Of a stretch of DNA of 64,000 nucleotides, positions 33,674 to 42,466 are shown in pieces. The notes under the pieces are model-generated. The model did not search any database and was not told where the DNA came from. It worked only from the letters and a program-made list of their open reading frames with translations. A program made the position numbers and the translations under genes. The DNA is from DATJBF01 sp035516795. GTDB taxonomy: Bacteria > Verrucomicrobiota > Verrucomicrobiia > Palsa-1439. Where the stretch lies: NCBI GenBank assembly GCA_035516795.1, contig DATIZX010000055.1, positions 1 through 64,000 of the forward strand, read 5' to 3'. Position 1 is the first letter of the stretch. Each line of letters opens with the position of its first letter.

Positions 33674-36511
33674 GTGTGTACGACTAGCAACTTTTCCGTT
33701 CCAACGCCACGCAAAAGCTCTCTCAATCGTTTGGCCGAGGCGCTGGCCGAATGCTGCCGCACACAGTTGCTGCGCGAAAAATGGCTGTTGGTTCCCTCCT
33801 ACCGCGTGGGGCAGCAATGGTTGGATGTGGTGGCTCGCGCTGGCCAGCCCGTGGTCAACGTCCACCTGAGAACTCTAGTGGCTCTTGCTCTGGAATTGGC
33901 CGGGCCCTCACTCGCCCGAGACGGACTGCGTCCGCTCTCGCCACTCGCTCGCTTCGTCACGATAGGACGGGTGTTGCAGCAACATCGCGAATTTGACTAC
34001 CTCGGCTCTCCTCCGGTCGGTCTTTCTCGGATTCAACAACTCGCCGCTACGCTGAGCGACTTACGATTGGCCGGATTGGGCCCGGACGATCTGGAACGAG
34101 TTCCATACGAAGCCGCTCAGAAGGGGCGCGACCTCATCGGCTTGCTCCGCGCTTATCTGGATCGATTGCGTCAGGATAAAATCGCGGATGAAGCCGACGT
34201 GTTGCGTCGGGCGTTGGCGGCAAACCTCAAACAAGACGTTCTTGTGCTCGTGCCCGACGACCTCGAACTCCCCGCGCTCGGAAAAAAGCTGATCGGCGGA
34301 ATTCCTGATTCGCAACGAATCGAGCTACCCGTTGATCCTCCGTCCAGCCGAAGCGTCGACGACGTGTTTCGCGCCCTGGGCGAAACCAATGAAGTGCGGG
34401 GAGTATTGCGGCGTTGTCTGGCCAATGGCTGGCCACTCGATCAGGTCGAAATGGTCTCCACGGATTCCGATCTTTACGGCGGACTCAGTTATGAAGTCGC
34501 GGCGGCTTTGCATCGTGAAGACTCTGTCACATTCGCCGACGGCATTCCCGTCCGCTACTCAAGGCCGGGGCGTGCGCTAACCGCGTGGCTGGCCTGGCGT
34601 CGCGCCGACTTCCCGCAGTCGTCGCTGGTAGCGATGGTCCGTGATGGACTCATCACAATCACCGAAGAAGTTTCGATTGCCCGTCTGGCTGGTGTCCTGC
34701 GGATCGTGCCGGTCGGCTTCGGACGCGAGCGCTACATGGCAAAGCTGGACGAATTTATCACCGGACTCACGCGCCAGTTTGCCGACGCGGATGAAGAACG
34801 CCGCCCTCATCTGGCACGTCGTCTCGAAATCGCGCGGTTGCTCCGTCCGATGATTGACGGTTTATTGCAGACCGCCAGCGGCCCATTGCTTTCGGATGCA
34901 GCCGTGTTTCTGCGGAACCATGCGCGCTGCGCTACCGAACTGGACAACAATGCTCGACAAGTGCTTCTCGAACGGATTGACGAAATGAGCCTGCTGCTGG
35001 CTCAGAACGAGACCGCTCCCGTTGACGAGTCGGAATGGTTGGAAATGCTCGCGCGGGAAACACACGTTCTCGGTTCGGGTCCGCGTCCCGGTTGTCTCCA
35101 CGTTGCGAGTATTTGGTCTGGCGGTCATTCGGGCCGGCCCCACACGTTTATTCTGGGCCTGGACAGAGGACGATTTCCGCCAGCGGGCGGGCAGGATCCG
35201 GTGTTATTGGACGAAGAACGACGATCGCTCTCGAATCATCTTCCGACTTCCCGCCAACAACGGGACCGAGTGCTGCAGCGATGGTCGGAGTTGCTCGCGC
35301 GTTTGCGCGGCCGCGCCACACTGAGTTATTCCTGTCGCAATCTGGCGGACGACTCCGAAATGTTCCCCAGCAGCGCCGTCCTTCAGCAACTCCACAATCC
35401 CAAAGAATTGCCGAATGCCATGGCACTCGCGCCGTCGCATGCCGAGGAAAGTTTGGATGGAACCGAATGGTGGCTGTGGCGCTTATGCGTGGACCGACCC
35501 GTACGTGCGCCGCTGGCGCTACTGGGCGAATGCTTCCCGCGCTTGGGACGTGGGCTGCAGGCTGCGCGGCAGCGTGCCAGCGAAGCATTCACAGCCTACG
35601 ATGGCTTCGTACCCGAAGCCGGGCCGAACCTCGATCCGGCTGGATTCCCCGACCGTCTGTTCTCGCCCAGTCGGCTGGAAACACTCGGCGCGTGTCCGCT
35701 GCGGTACTTCTATCAGTATGCGTTGGGATTGGAAGTGCCGGACGAATTGGAGATGGATCCGCATCGCTGGCTACCTCCCGCCGAATCCGGGCAATTGCTG
35801 CACGAAGTGTTTTGCCGGTTCCTGCGCGACGGTGGAAAGCTGACGGACATTTTGCAGGAGCGGATCGAGCATTTTCGGAAAAAGTTTCCTCCGCCGAATG
35901 CCGGCGTATTTCGTCGCGAGTGCCGGGAGTTGGAACGCGCCGGGCGTATCTTTTTGGCGGAAGAGGAAGAATTACATTCGCACTGCCGGCCGCTGGACTT
36001 CGAGAGAGAGATTAGTGACGTGCCGCTGCGCTTGCCGGACGGCACAGCCATTCACGTTCGGGGACGTATCGATCGCGTGGACGAAATGGATGGCGAACTC
36101 GCGCTGTGGGACTACAAAACCGGCAGTACGTTTCGTTTTCGCGATACGCGCAAAGATCCGTTCGCGCAAGGCCGCGTGCTGCAGCACGCGCTGTATCTGG
36201 CGCTGGCCGAAGCTTATTATGGTCGGTCCGTCGCGCAGTTTGGTTATTTCTTTCCAACGGAAAAAGGGCGCGGCGAACGGTTGGTCTTCACGCCCGCTCA
36301 ACTCGCGGACGCGCCCGGCCTTCTCGCGCGGCTGCGGCAACTGATCGCGCGCGGCGCCTTCCCGGCCACCAACACGGTCGCCGACTGCGCGTTTTGCGAT
36401 TACCAGGCGGTTTGCGGCGACGTCGAAAACACAATTGCCCACAGCAGCCAGAAACTGGCGTCAGCCACCAATGACGTTTTGCAGCCGTTCCGGCAATTGC
36501 GTCTCCCATGA
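33674..36511 (+). CDS. AddB-like PD-(D/E)XK nuclease
   Basis: 945 residues, GTG start. The N-terminal helicase-like part has WLLVPSYRVGQQWLDVV instead of a Walker A, and lacks ATPase motifs, as in AddB proteins with a dead helicase. The nuclease is C-terminal: GRIDRVDEMDGELALWDYKTG with QHALYLALAEAYYG. Fe-S ligands are LGACPLRYFYQY and DCAFCDYQAVCGD (C...CX2CX5C). It acts with the AddA-like protein on double-strand breaks. Stop overlaps the next ATG (ATGA). Confidence 0.86.
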   Translation: MCTTSNFSVPTPRKSSLNRLAEALAECCRTQLLREKWLLVPSYRVGQQWLDVVARAGQPVVNVHLRTLVALALELAGPSLARDGLRPLSPLARFVTIGRVLQQHREFDYLGSPPVGLSRIQQLAATLSDLRLAGLGPDDLERVPYEAAQKGRDLIGLLRAYLDRLRQDKIADEADVLRRALAANLKQDVLVLVPDDLELPALGKKLIGGIPDSQRIELPVDPPSSRSVDDVFRALGETNEVRGVLRRCLANGWPLDQVEMVSTDSDLYGGLSYEVAAALHREDSVTFADGIPVRYSRPGRALTAWLAWRRADFPQSSLVAMVRDGLITITEEVSIARLAGVLRIVPVGFGRERYMAKLDEFITGLTRQFADADEERRPHLARRLEIARLLRPMIDGLLQTASGPLLSDAAVFLRNHARCATELDNNARQVLLERIDEMSLLLAQNETAPVDESEWLEMLARETHVLGSGPRPGCLHVASIWSGGHSGRPHTFILGLDRGRFPPAGGQDPVLLDEERRSLSNHLPTSRQQRDRVLQRWSELLARLRGRATLSYSCRNLADDSEMFPSSAVLQQLHNPKELPNAMALAPSHAEESLDGTEWWLWRLCVDRPVRAPLALLGECFPRLGRGLQAARQRASEAFTAYDGFVPEAGPNLDPAGFPDRLFSPSRLETLGACPLRYFYQYALGLEVPDELEMDPHRWLPPAESGQLLHEVFCRFLRDGGKLTDILQERIEHFRKKFPPPNAGVFRRECRELERAGRIFLAEEEELHSHCRPLDFEREISDVPLRLPDGTAIHVRGRIDRVDEMDGELALWDYKTGSTFRFRDTRKDPFAQGRVLQHALYLALAEAYYGRSVAQFGYFFPTEKGRGERLVFTPAQLADAPGLLARLRQLIARGAFPATNTVADCAFCDYQAVCGDVENTIAHSSQKLASATNDVLQPFRQLRLP

Positions 36512-39500
36512 AAGCACCGGATCAAAAGCAACGCGCATTGATTGAAACCCGGCTCGATGCCACGGTGCTGGTCGAGGCGGCCGCTGGCACAGGCAAGACC
36601 ACCGCCATGGTTCACCGCATGCTCGCGCTGGTAAAAGCCGGTCGCTGCCGAGTCGAGGAGATGGCTGCGGTGACGTTCACGCGTAAAGCGGCCGCGGAAC
36701 TGCAAGAGAGATTTCAAGCTGAACTGGCGAAGGTAGACGGACGGGACGCCGAGCCATGCTTTATCGGCACGGTCCATTCCTTTTGCGCGCGACTGCTGCG
36801 AGAGCGTCCCGTGGAAGCGGGCGTTGATCCATCGTTCGAGGAATTGGATGAGGAGCGGGACGCGCGTCTGCGGGAACGGGCCTGGGAAACCTTCGGCAAC
36901 GAACTTTTTGCTAGCGACGATCCCGTGCTCGATGAACTGGAACGACTCGGCTTGACGCTGCCGGAACTTCGCGAGGCATTCCTGCAGTTTGCGGATTACC
37001 CGGATGTGGATGAATGGCCTGCGCCCGCGGTGTCGGCGCCGCCGTTGAAGCCGGCGGTGGAAGCGTTGCGCGACTACGCCGAGCACATGAAAGCCGTTTT
37101 GCCGGCGGAGCACGGTACGGATGAATTGTGCAGCCTGTTCCGCCGCGTCTTGCGGATGGTGCGGTCCCGCGACCTGAGTCGGCATTCTGACGTGGCAGAA
37201 ATCTTCGAGCCCATCAAGCCGGAGCGAAAATGCACCCACAAGAATTGGCCGGGCGGCAAGGAACAGGCATTGCGTGAACACGAACGCTGGGACCGGTTCG
37301 CCATGGAAGTGGCCAAACCGTTTCTGGACGCCTGGCGGACACATCGGTATCCGACCGTGCTGAAAGTACTCCAGCGGGCGCGAGATGTTTACGACCGGCA
37401 ACGACAGGCAGCGCATGGGTTGAACTTTCAAGATTTGCTGATGCGTGCTGCCGCCTTGTTGCGCGACCATCCTGAAATCCGCCGCTATTTCCGCCGGCGG
37501 TTTACCCACGTGCTGGTGGACGAATTCCAGGACACGGATCCGGTTCAGGCCGAAGTGCTGTTGTTACTCACGGCAGATAATCCAGACGAACGGGACTGGC
37601 GCAAATGCCGGCCGATGCCCGGCTCGCTGTTCATTGTGGGGGATCCGAAACAGTCCATTTACCGCTTTCGTCGCGCCGACATTGTGACTTACAACACTGT
37701 TAAGAACATCATTGCCAGCACGGGTGGCTTGTGTGTCACGCTGGCGGCCAATTTCCGTTGCGCCGAGCCTTTGGTGGATTGGGTGAACGCGACCTTCAGG
37801 ACGGGGAGGTTTTTCCCTGAAACCGCGGATGATTTTTCTCCCCAATATGTGCCTCTGTTGGTGGGTCGTGAGGACGTTTCCAAAGCGCCCGGCGTTTTCA
37901 GGATGATCAGCACCGTGGCCAAAACCAAGCAAGATGACGTGGCCGCATACGAAGCCGATTTCCTGGCGCGTCATATCCGTGCCGCAATCGACAAAGGCGA
38001 GAGACGGCCGGGGGATTTTCTCGTTATCACCAGAACGAAAAAGCGCCTCAATGTGTATGCCACCGCGTTGCAGCGTCTCGGTATTCCGTACGAGGTGACG
38101 GGTGGAGGTTCTCTGAATGAGGTGCCGGAACTCGGTTTGTTGTACACCGCATTGCAGGCGGCGCTTGAGCCCGACAATCCCGTGGCACTGGTGACAGCGT
38201 TGCGTGGTGAATTATTCGGATTGAGCGATCAGCAGTTATACGCTTACCGGAACGCAGGGGGACGATTCGATTTCCGTCATCCTGTTGGCGATGGTTTTTT
38301 TCAAGATGCGTTCGCCGCTCTTTCGCGGTATGCCGACTGGCTCATCAATCTGGCGCCGATTGTGGCGATCGACCGTATTGCCAGCGATCTTGGTCTGGTT
38401 CCACGGGCCGCTGCTGCAGTTGGAGGCGACGTCCAGGCCGGCAGTCTTGGCAAAGCCATCGAATTGCTCCGCAGCGCCCAAGCCGACGCGCCGACCGCTA
38501 CGGAATTGGTGTCGCAGTTGGGCCGGTTGCTCGATCAGGCCGAGCAATATGATGGTGTCCGCGCCACTTCGCCGGCGGAGTCTGTTGTGCGGTTGATGAA
38601 CTTGCATAAAGTCAAGGGTCTTCAAGCGCCGGTCGTGTTTCTGGCCGATCCGTCCGGCGCCTCGGAACACGCAGTGAGACTTCACGTGGACCGGAGCCGA
38701 AGCCGCGTCACCGGCTACGTGGCGTTGTATGGCGAAACGAATGCATGGAGACAGGCTCCTCTACTGGCGCATCCACCAGATTGGGAATCGTTGGTCGCGC
38801 GGGAAGAGCAGTTTCAGGCTGCCGAGAATCACCGCCTGCTCTACGTCGCCGCCACACGCGCTCGGGATCAATTGGTTGTTTCGCTGCGCCGCCAGCGCGT
38901 GGAAGTCAATCCATGGCAGCCGTTGGAAATCAAACTGGACTCCGCCCCCCAACTGCCGGATCTTGGACCCCAGCCGGCACCGCCGGTCGAAAGCGTGAGC
39001 GTGGCAACTAATGACGTTATCAAGGAAATGGATCAGATTCGCGGTCGCTGGGAAACAACGCTGGCCTCGACGTATCTCTCCCACGCCGCGAAGCAGGTCA
39101 GTTTTCCGGGTACGCCAGTGGCCCCGCGCGATGAAACGAGAGGAGTGCGCTGGGGCGGCGTGATCCATTCCTTGTTGCAGGCCGCGATGAGCGCGCCGCA
39201 GACCCACTGGCCGGCGCTGGCTCCCGCCTTGCTGGAAGCTGCGGATTTGGACGGCTCGCTTGTCCAAGAAGCTGTGGAAACTGCTCGCAAGGTCATGAAG
39301 TCATCGGTCTGGCAACGGGCGATGCACAGCCAGCAGCGCTTTAGCGAATTACCATTTGTCGCACTCGGCGCCAACGACGGAGCCTTGGTGCGTGGCGTAA
39401 TCGATCTCGCGTTTGAAGAGGCGGAGGGATGGGTCTTGGTGGACTACAAGACGGATCGGGCCTCGGAGCGGGAGTTGGATAAACTTGTGGAGAAGTATCA

Positions 39501-39612
39501 TCTGCAGTTGGACGCGTATCGCGCCGCCTGGACACAAATCATGCGGCAGCCGGTGAAAGAAATGGGTTTATATTTCACGCACCCGGACCGGTATTTGACG
39601 GTGGCACTATGA
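36508..39612 (+). CDS. AddA-like UvrD helicase/nuclease
   Basis: 1034 residues. Superfamily 1 motifs: VEAAAGTGKTTAMVHR (I), AVTFTRKAAAELQERF (Ia), VLVDEFQDTDPVQAE (II), VGDPKQSIYRFRRAD (III), MNLHKVKGLQAPVVFLADP (V, with Val-Lys-Gly where most have Ser-Lys-Gly) and LLYVAATRARDQLVVSL (VI). The C-terminal nuclease is GVIDLAFEEAEGWVLVDYKT. It forms the AddAB break-processing complex with the preceding gene (ATGA overlap) and is followed by a coupled PHP gene. Confidence 0.92.
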   Translation: MKAPDQKQRALIETRLDATVLVEAAAGTGKTTAMVHRMLALVKAGRCRVEEMAAVTFTRKAAAELQERFQAELAKVDGRDAEPCFIGTVHSFCARLLRERPVEAGVDPSFEELDEERDARLRERAWETFGNELFASDDPVLDELERLGLTLPELREAFLQFADYPDVDEWPAPAVSAPPLKPAVEALRDYAEHMKAVLPAEHGTDELCSLFRRVLRMVRSRDLSRHSDVAEIFEPIKPERKCTHKNWPGGKEQALREHERWDRFAMEVAKPFLDAWRTHRYPTVLKVLQRARDVYDRQRQAAHGLNFQDLLMRAAALLRDHPEIRRYFRRRFTHVLVDEFQDTDPVQAEVLLLLTADNPDERDWRKCRPMPGSLFIVGDPKQSIYRFRRADIVTYNTVKNIIASTGGLCVTLAANFRCAEPLVDWVNATFRTGRFFPETADDFSPQYVPLLVGREDVSKAPGVFRMISTVAKTKQDDVAAYEADFLARHIRAAIDKGERRPGDFLVITRTKKRLNVYATALQRLGIPYEVTGGGSLNEVPELGLLYTALQAALEPDNPVALVTALRGELFGLSDQQLYAYRNAGGRFDFRHPVGDGFFQDAFAALSRYADWLINLAPIVAIDRIASDLGLVPRAAAAVGGDVQAGSLGKAIELLRSAQADAPTATELVSQLGRLLDQAEQYDGVRATSPAESVVRLMNLHKVKGLQAPVVFLADPSGASEHAVRLHVDRSRSRVTGYVALYGETNAWRQAPLLAHPPDWESLVAREEQFQAAENHRLLYVAATRARDQLVVSLRRQRVEVNPWQPLEIKLDSAPQLPDLGPQPAPPVESVSVATNDVIKEMDQIRGRWETTLASTYLSHAAKQVSFPGTPVAPRDETRGVRWGGVIHSLLQAAMSAPQTHWPALAPALLEAADLDGSLVQEAVETARKVMKSSVWQRAMHSQQRFSELPFVALGANDGALVRGVIDLAFEEAEGWVLVDYKTDRASERELDKLVEKYHLQLDAYRAAWTQIMRQPVKEMGLYFTHPDRYLTVAL

Positions 39613-40307
39613 TCAAAGTGGATTTGCACATGCATTCCGGCGAGGATCCGGAAGACGGCTTGCGTTATCCGGCGACCGCGCTGGTGGACAAGGCTGTCGA
39701 GCTTGGATTTGGCGCCATTGCGATCACGTTGCATAGTAAGGTGCTCGAAGATGAGCGGGTCTTCGACTACGCCCGTAAGAAAAGGCTGCTGCTGATTCGC
39801 GCGGCGGAATGGAATCTGGAGCGCGTAGATGTGTTGCTCTACAACATCACGCAAGCCGAGGCCGAGAAGATCCACACCTTCGCGGATTTGCGGGCCTTCA
39901 AAAAAGATCGGGGGGACGACCTGCTGATCGTGGCTCCGCATCCTTATTATCCGATTGGCCACAGCCTGAAAGGCAAATTGGAGCGTCACATTGATTTGTT
40001 CGATGCGATTGAGTACTCCCAAGTTCACCTGCCTTGGTTGAATCCCAGCAAGCGGGCTGAGGTCATTGCGCGGAAATATCACAAGCCAGTTATCGCCAAT
40101 TCGGACACGCATAGTCTCTGGATGTTTGGCCGACACTATACGGACGTGGATGCCGAGCCAACGATGCCTTCGATCTTTCTCGCGATCCGAGAGAATCGCG
40201 TCGAGTGGCATAGTCCGCACATTTCCGTCTGGGAATGTCTGCGGATGTTCGTGTTCGATCCCTTGCTCGTGCGCAGATGCGGCAAGACTGTCAACAGCTT
40301 CGATTGA
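39609..40307 (+). CDS. PHP-domain phosphoesterase
   Basis: 232 residues, ATG overlapping the addA-like stop. KVDLHMHSGEDPEDGL opens the PHP metal site (HxH); further ligands are in ITLHSK, AAEWN, VAPHPYYPIG and ANSDTHSLW. PHP proteins are metal-dependent phosphoesterases or nucleases; position after addAB could hint at a nucleic-acid role, but the substrate is unknown. Histidinol-phosphatase or RNase AM-like activity are alternatives. Confidence 0.82.
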   Translation: MIKVDLHMHSGEDPEDGLRYPATALVDKAVELGFGAIAITLHSKVLEDERVFDYARKKRLLLIRAAEWNLERVDVLLYNITQAEAEKIHTFADLRAFKKDRGDDLLIVAPHPYYPIGHSLKGKLERHIDLFDAIEYSQVHLPWLNPSKRAEVIARKYHKPVIANSDTHSLWMFGRHYTDVDAEPTMPSIFLAIRENRVEWHSPHISVWECLRMFVFDPLLVRRCGKTVNSFD

Positions 40308-40387
40308 AGCATCCGGTTCGCTCATGCAATGCCGAACCCATCCCCTGCGGTCTTGAGGTAAACTGATCGCCGCGGCGTTTTTGTAGT

Positions 40388-40427
40388 GTCCCAAAAAAAT
40401 CCGAGATCTCATTGCTTTTTTTTGGAC
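40388..40427. terminator. Inverted repeat with A/T-rich arms after the PHP gene
   Basis: GTCCC-A7 (40388-40399) and T8-GGAC (40416-40427) pair with one bulge around a 16-base loop. The poly-T arm ends the stem on the plus strand, consistent with a weak bidirectional terminator for the addAB-PHP operon. Confidence 0.4.
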
Positions 40428-40506
40428 ATTGTCCCACTGCTGGAGATATTGTTAAGAATCGTTCTGAAGCAGGCTGATCGGGGCCGGCGAGCGCAGTCGG
40501 AACGAA

Positions 40507-40523
40507 GGCGGAGACAATCCGCC
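40507..40523. repeat. Short palindrome upstream of mscS
   Basis: GGCGGA (40507-40512), loop GACAA, TCCGCC (40518-40523). REP-like in size but without a GTAG head. Confidence 0.35.
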
Positions 40524-40586
40524 TCTCTGCCGGGTTGATCTGGTTGAGGAGAGACGTAAAACCTAAGTCTTTCAGGCGATTCAAGC

Positions 40587-42191
40587 ATGATGCATACACG
40601 GCCAATAATCGAATGGAAATGGCGGAAGGGCGCACGCTGCGCTTTTCTGGTGTTCGTGGTCGCCTGGCTATGCGCACCGCTCGAAATCAGAGCCTGGGCT
40701 GCCGATACAAATAATGGGCAGCAATCGGCAATTACCTCAACGGCGGCGTCAGGCCCCGCCCAGACGGCGCCCAAAGAGGCGCCCGCCTGGCAGAAACGAC
40801 TGCAAGATTTCCGAGCGATGCTAACCCCGGTTCTCGGCCCGTGGATCAAGACACGACTATTCCTGGGGATCAGTTGGCTGCAAATCCTGCTGTCCGCGGG
40901 CGCGCTGGTGCTCGCAGCGATTGTCGACCTGATCTTGCGTTTCCTGCTACGTCGTCAGATTCGACGGGAGACCGCCCGGCCAAGTACTGAGAGAAAACGT
41001 TTCTCTTGGATCAAGCCCGCGCTGGAGGCCACCGTCGCGCCGCTGGTTTTATTCGTTTGGATTTGGGGACTCTACGCGGCCTTCTCAATTCTCTTCGCCC
41101 ATCTGGAAGGCGAGCAGACCACGTTTGTTTTGAATGGTCTGGCCTGGCTCAACGAGGCCGGAGAAATCGTAGTGCTTTTCTGGTTCCTGTTTCGCATGGC
41201 CAATGTTGCGGACGAGGAATGGAAGAAGTGGGCCGCGTCCACCACGAGCAAGTGGGACGACATCATCGCGGCGGTGGCCGGACGCGCCGTACGCCTGATT
41301 TTGCCGTTGGTGGCCGCCATTTTGATTCTTCCGACTTTGCACATTTCGGCCGCGTCCCACGAGGTGTTTAAGGAAGGCATGAGCCTGCTGCTGATTTTCG
41401 CGGTGGGCTTCATCCTCTACGAAATGGTCAACGCAGTCGAGCAAGCCGTCCTCAATCAGTACCGGATCGACGTAAAAGATAACCTCGAAGCGCGCAAGGT
41501 ATACACCCAGGTGAAAGTTCTGAAGAAAGTGGCGATCGTGGTCATCGCCATCTTCACCGTGGCCTCAATGCTGATGGTGTTCGACTCCGTCCGGCAATTG
41601 GGCACGAGCATTCTGGCGTCGGCTGGCATCGCCGGCATCATTTTGGGATTTGCCGCGCAACGCAGTCTCTCCACCTTGTTGGCGGGACTGCAGATCGCGA
41701 TTACGCAACCGATCCGCCTCGACGACGTGGTGATCGTGGAAAACGAATGGGGACGCATCGAGGAGATTACACTTACCTACGTCGTCGTACGCATTTGGGA
41801 TTTGCGGCGACTGATCGTGCCCATCAATTACTTCATCGAAAAGCCGTTTCAGAATTGGACTCGCGTCAGCGCGGATTTGTTGGGCAGTGTAATGTTATAC
41901 GTGGATTACACCGTGCCACTGAAGGCGTTGCGCGATGAATTGGATCGGCTCCTGGAAAACTCCAAACGCTGGGATCGCAAAGTGAAGGTCATCCAGGTCA
42001 CCGACGCCAAGCTGAACGGAATGGAAGTACGCGTGTTGGTAAGCGCACCCGACGCGTCCACGGCGTGGGATCTGCGGTGCGAATTGCGCGAGAAACTGAT
42101 CGATTTCGTGCAACGCAATTATCCGCAGAGCCTGCCGCGGATGCGTGCAGAAATTCTCGATCTGAGGCTGGCAAAAGCTGGAGCGGCGTAA
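40587..42191 (+). CDS. MscS-family mechanosensitive channel
   Basis: 534 residues. Signal-like helix then a Gln/Ala-rich linker; four to five membrane segments; the pore-lining helix LASAGIAGIILGFAAQRSLS with Gly/Ala spacing, then the beta-domain (DDVVIVENEWGRIEEITLTY, VVRIWDLRRLIVPINYFI, FQNWTR) typical of MscS. It is longer than E. coli MscS because of the extra N-terminal segments, like YnaI/YbdG-type channels. It releases solutes on hypo-osmotic shock; location beside the trehalose genes fits osmotic adaptation (inference). Confidence 0.93.
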   Translation: MMHTRPIIEWKWRKGARCAFLVFVVAWLCAPLEIRAWAADTNNGQQSAITSTAASGPAQTAPKEAPAWQKRLQDFRAMLTPVLGPWIKTRLFLGISWLQILLSAGALVLAAIVDLILRFLLRRQIRRETARPSTERKRFSWIKPALEATVAPLVLFVWIWGLYAAFSILFAHLEGEQTTFVLNGLAWLNEAGEIVVLFWFLFRMANVADEEWKKWAASTTSKWDDIIAAVAGRAVRLILPLVAAILILPTLHISAASHEVFKEGMSLLLIFAVGFILYEMVNAVEQAVLNQYRIDVKDNLEARKVYTQVKVLKKVAIVVIAIFTVASMLMVFDSVRQLGTSILASAGIAGIILGFAAQRSLSTLLAGLQIAITQPIRLDDVVIVENEWGRIEEITLTYVVVRIWDLRRLIVPINYFIEKPFQNWTRVSADLLGSVMLYVDYTVPLKALRDELDRLLENSKRWDRKVKVIQVTDAKLNGMEVRVLVSAPDASTAWDLRCELREKLIDFVQRNYPQSLPRMRAEILDLRLAKAGAA

Positions 42192-42466
42192 CCTTCGGCT
42201 TCCGGTGGCTGGCCGTGGCCGAAAGAACGGTGCTGTGTTGGTTCCGTGGGAAACCGTAAAGGCGTTGGAAAAGATCGTGGGAAAACCGATACACGACAAT
42301 TGTCGAGGGCGTCTCGCCGGCTGCCGACGGCGGACAGCTTCCGCTGAGACGGTCGCGCACAGCACGTTGCCGGCTGCCGAGGGGCGCGCTTTGTCGTTTG
42401 GCGGGACGGGGATCGATGCGACTCTCTGTCTATGGAAACATCTGATCAGGGGAGGAGTAAAAAGTC
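42192..42466. other. 275-bp upstream region of treS
   Basis: Contains a possible stem after the mscS stop (CTTCGGC ... GCCGAAAG), two direct copies of GCCGGCTGCCGA (near 42310 and 42369) and a strong GGGGAGGAG just before the treS ATG. No gene or clear promoter is seen. Confidence 0.5.

Noticed and set aside
36400..37509. 369-codon minus frame inside the addA-like gene
   Set aside because: Shadow frame; the plus strand has all UvrD motifs there.
39498..40412. 304-codon minus frame opposite the PHP gene
   Set aside because: Antisense to a conserved gene coupled to addA; no motif.
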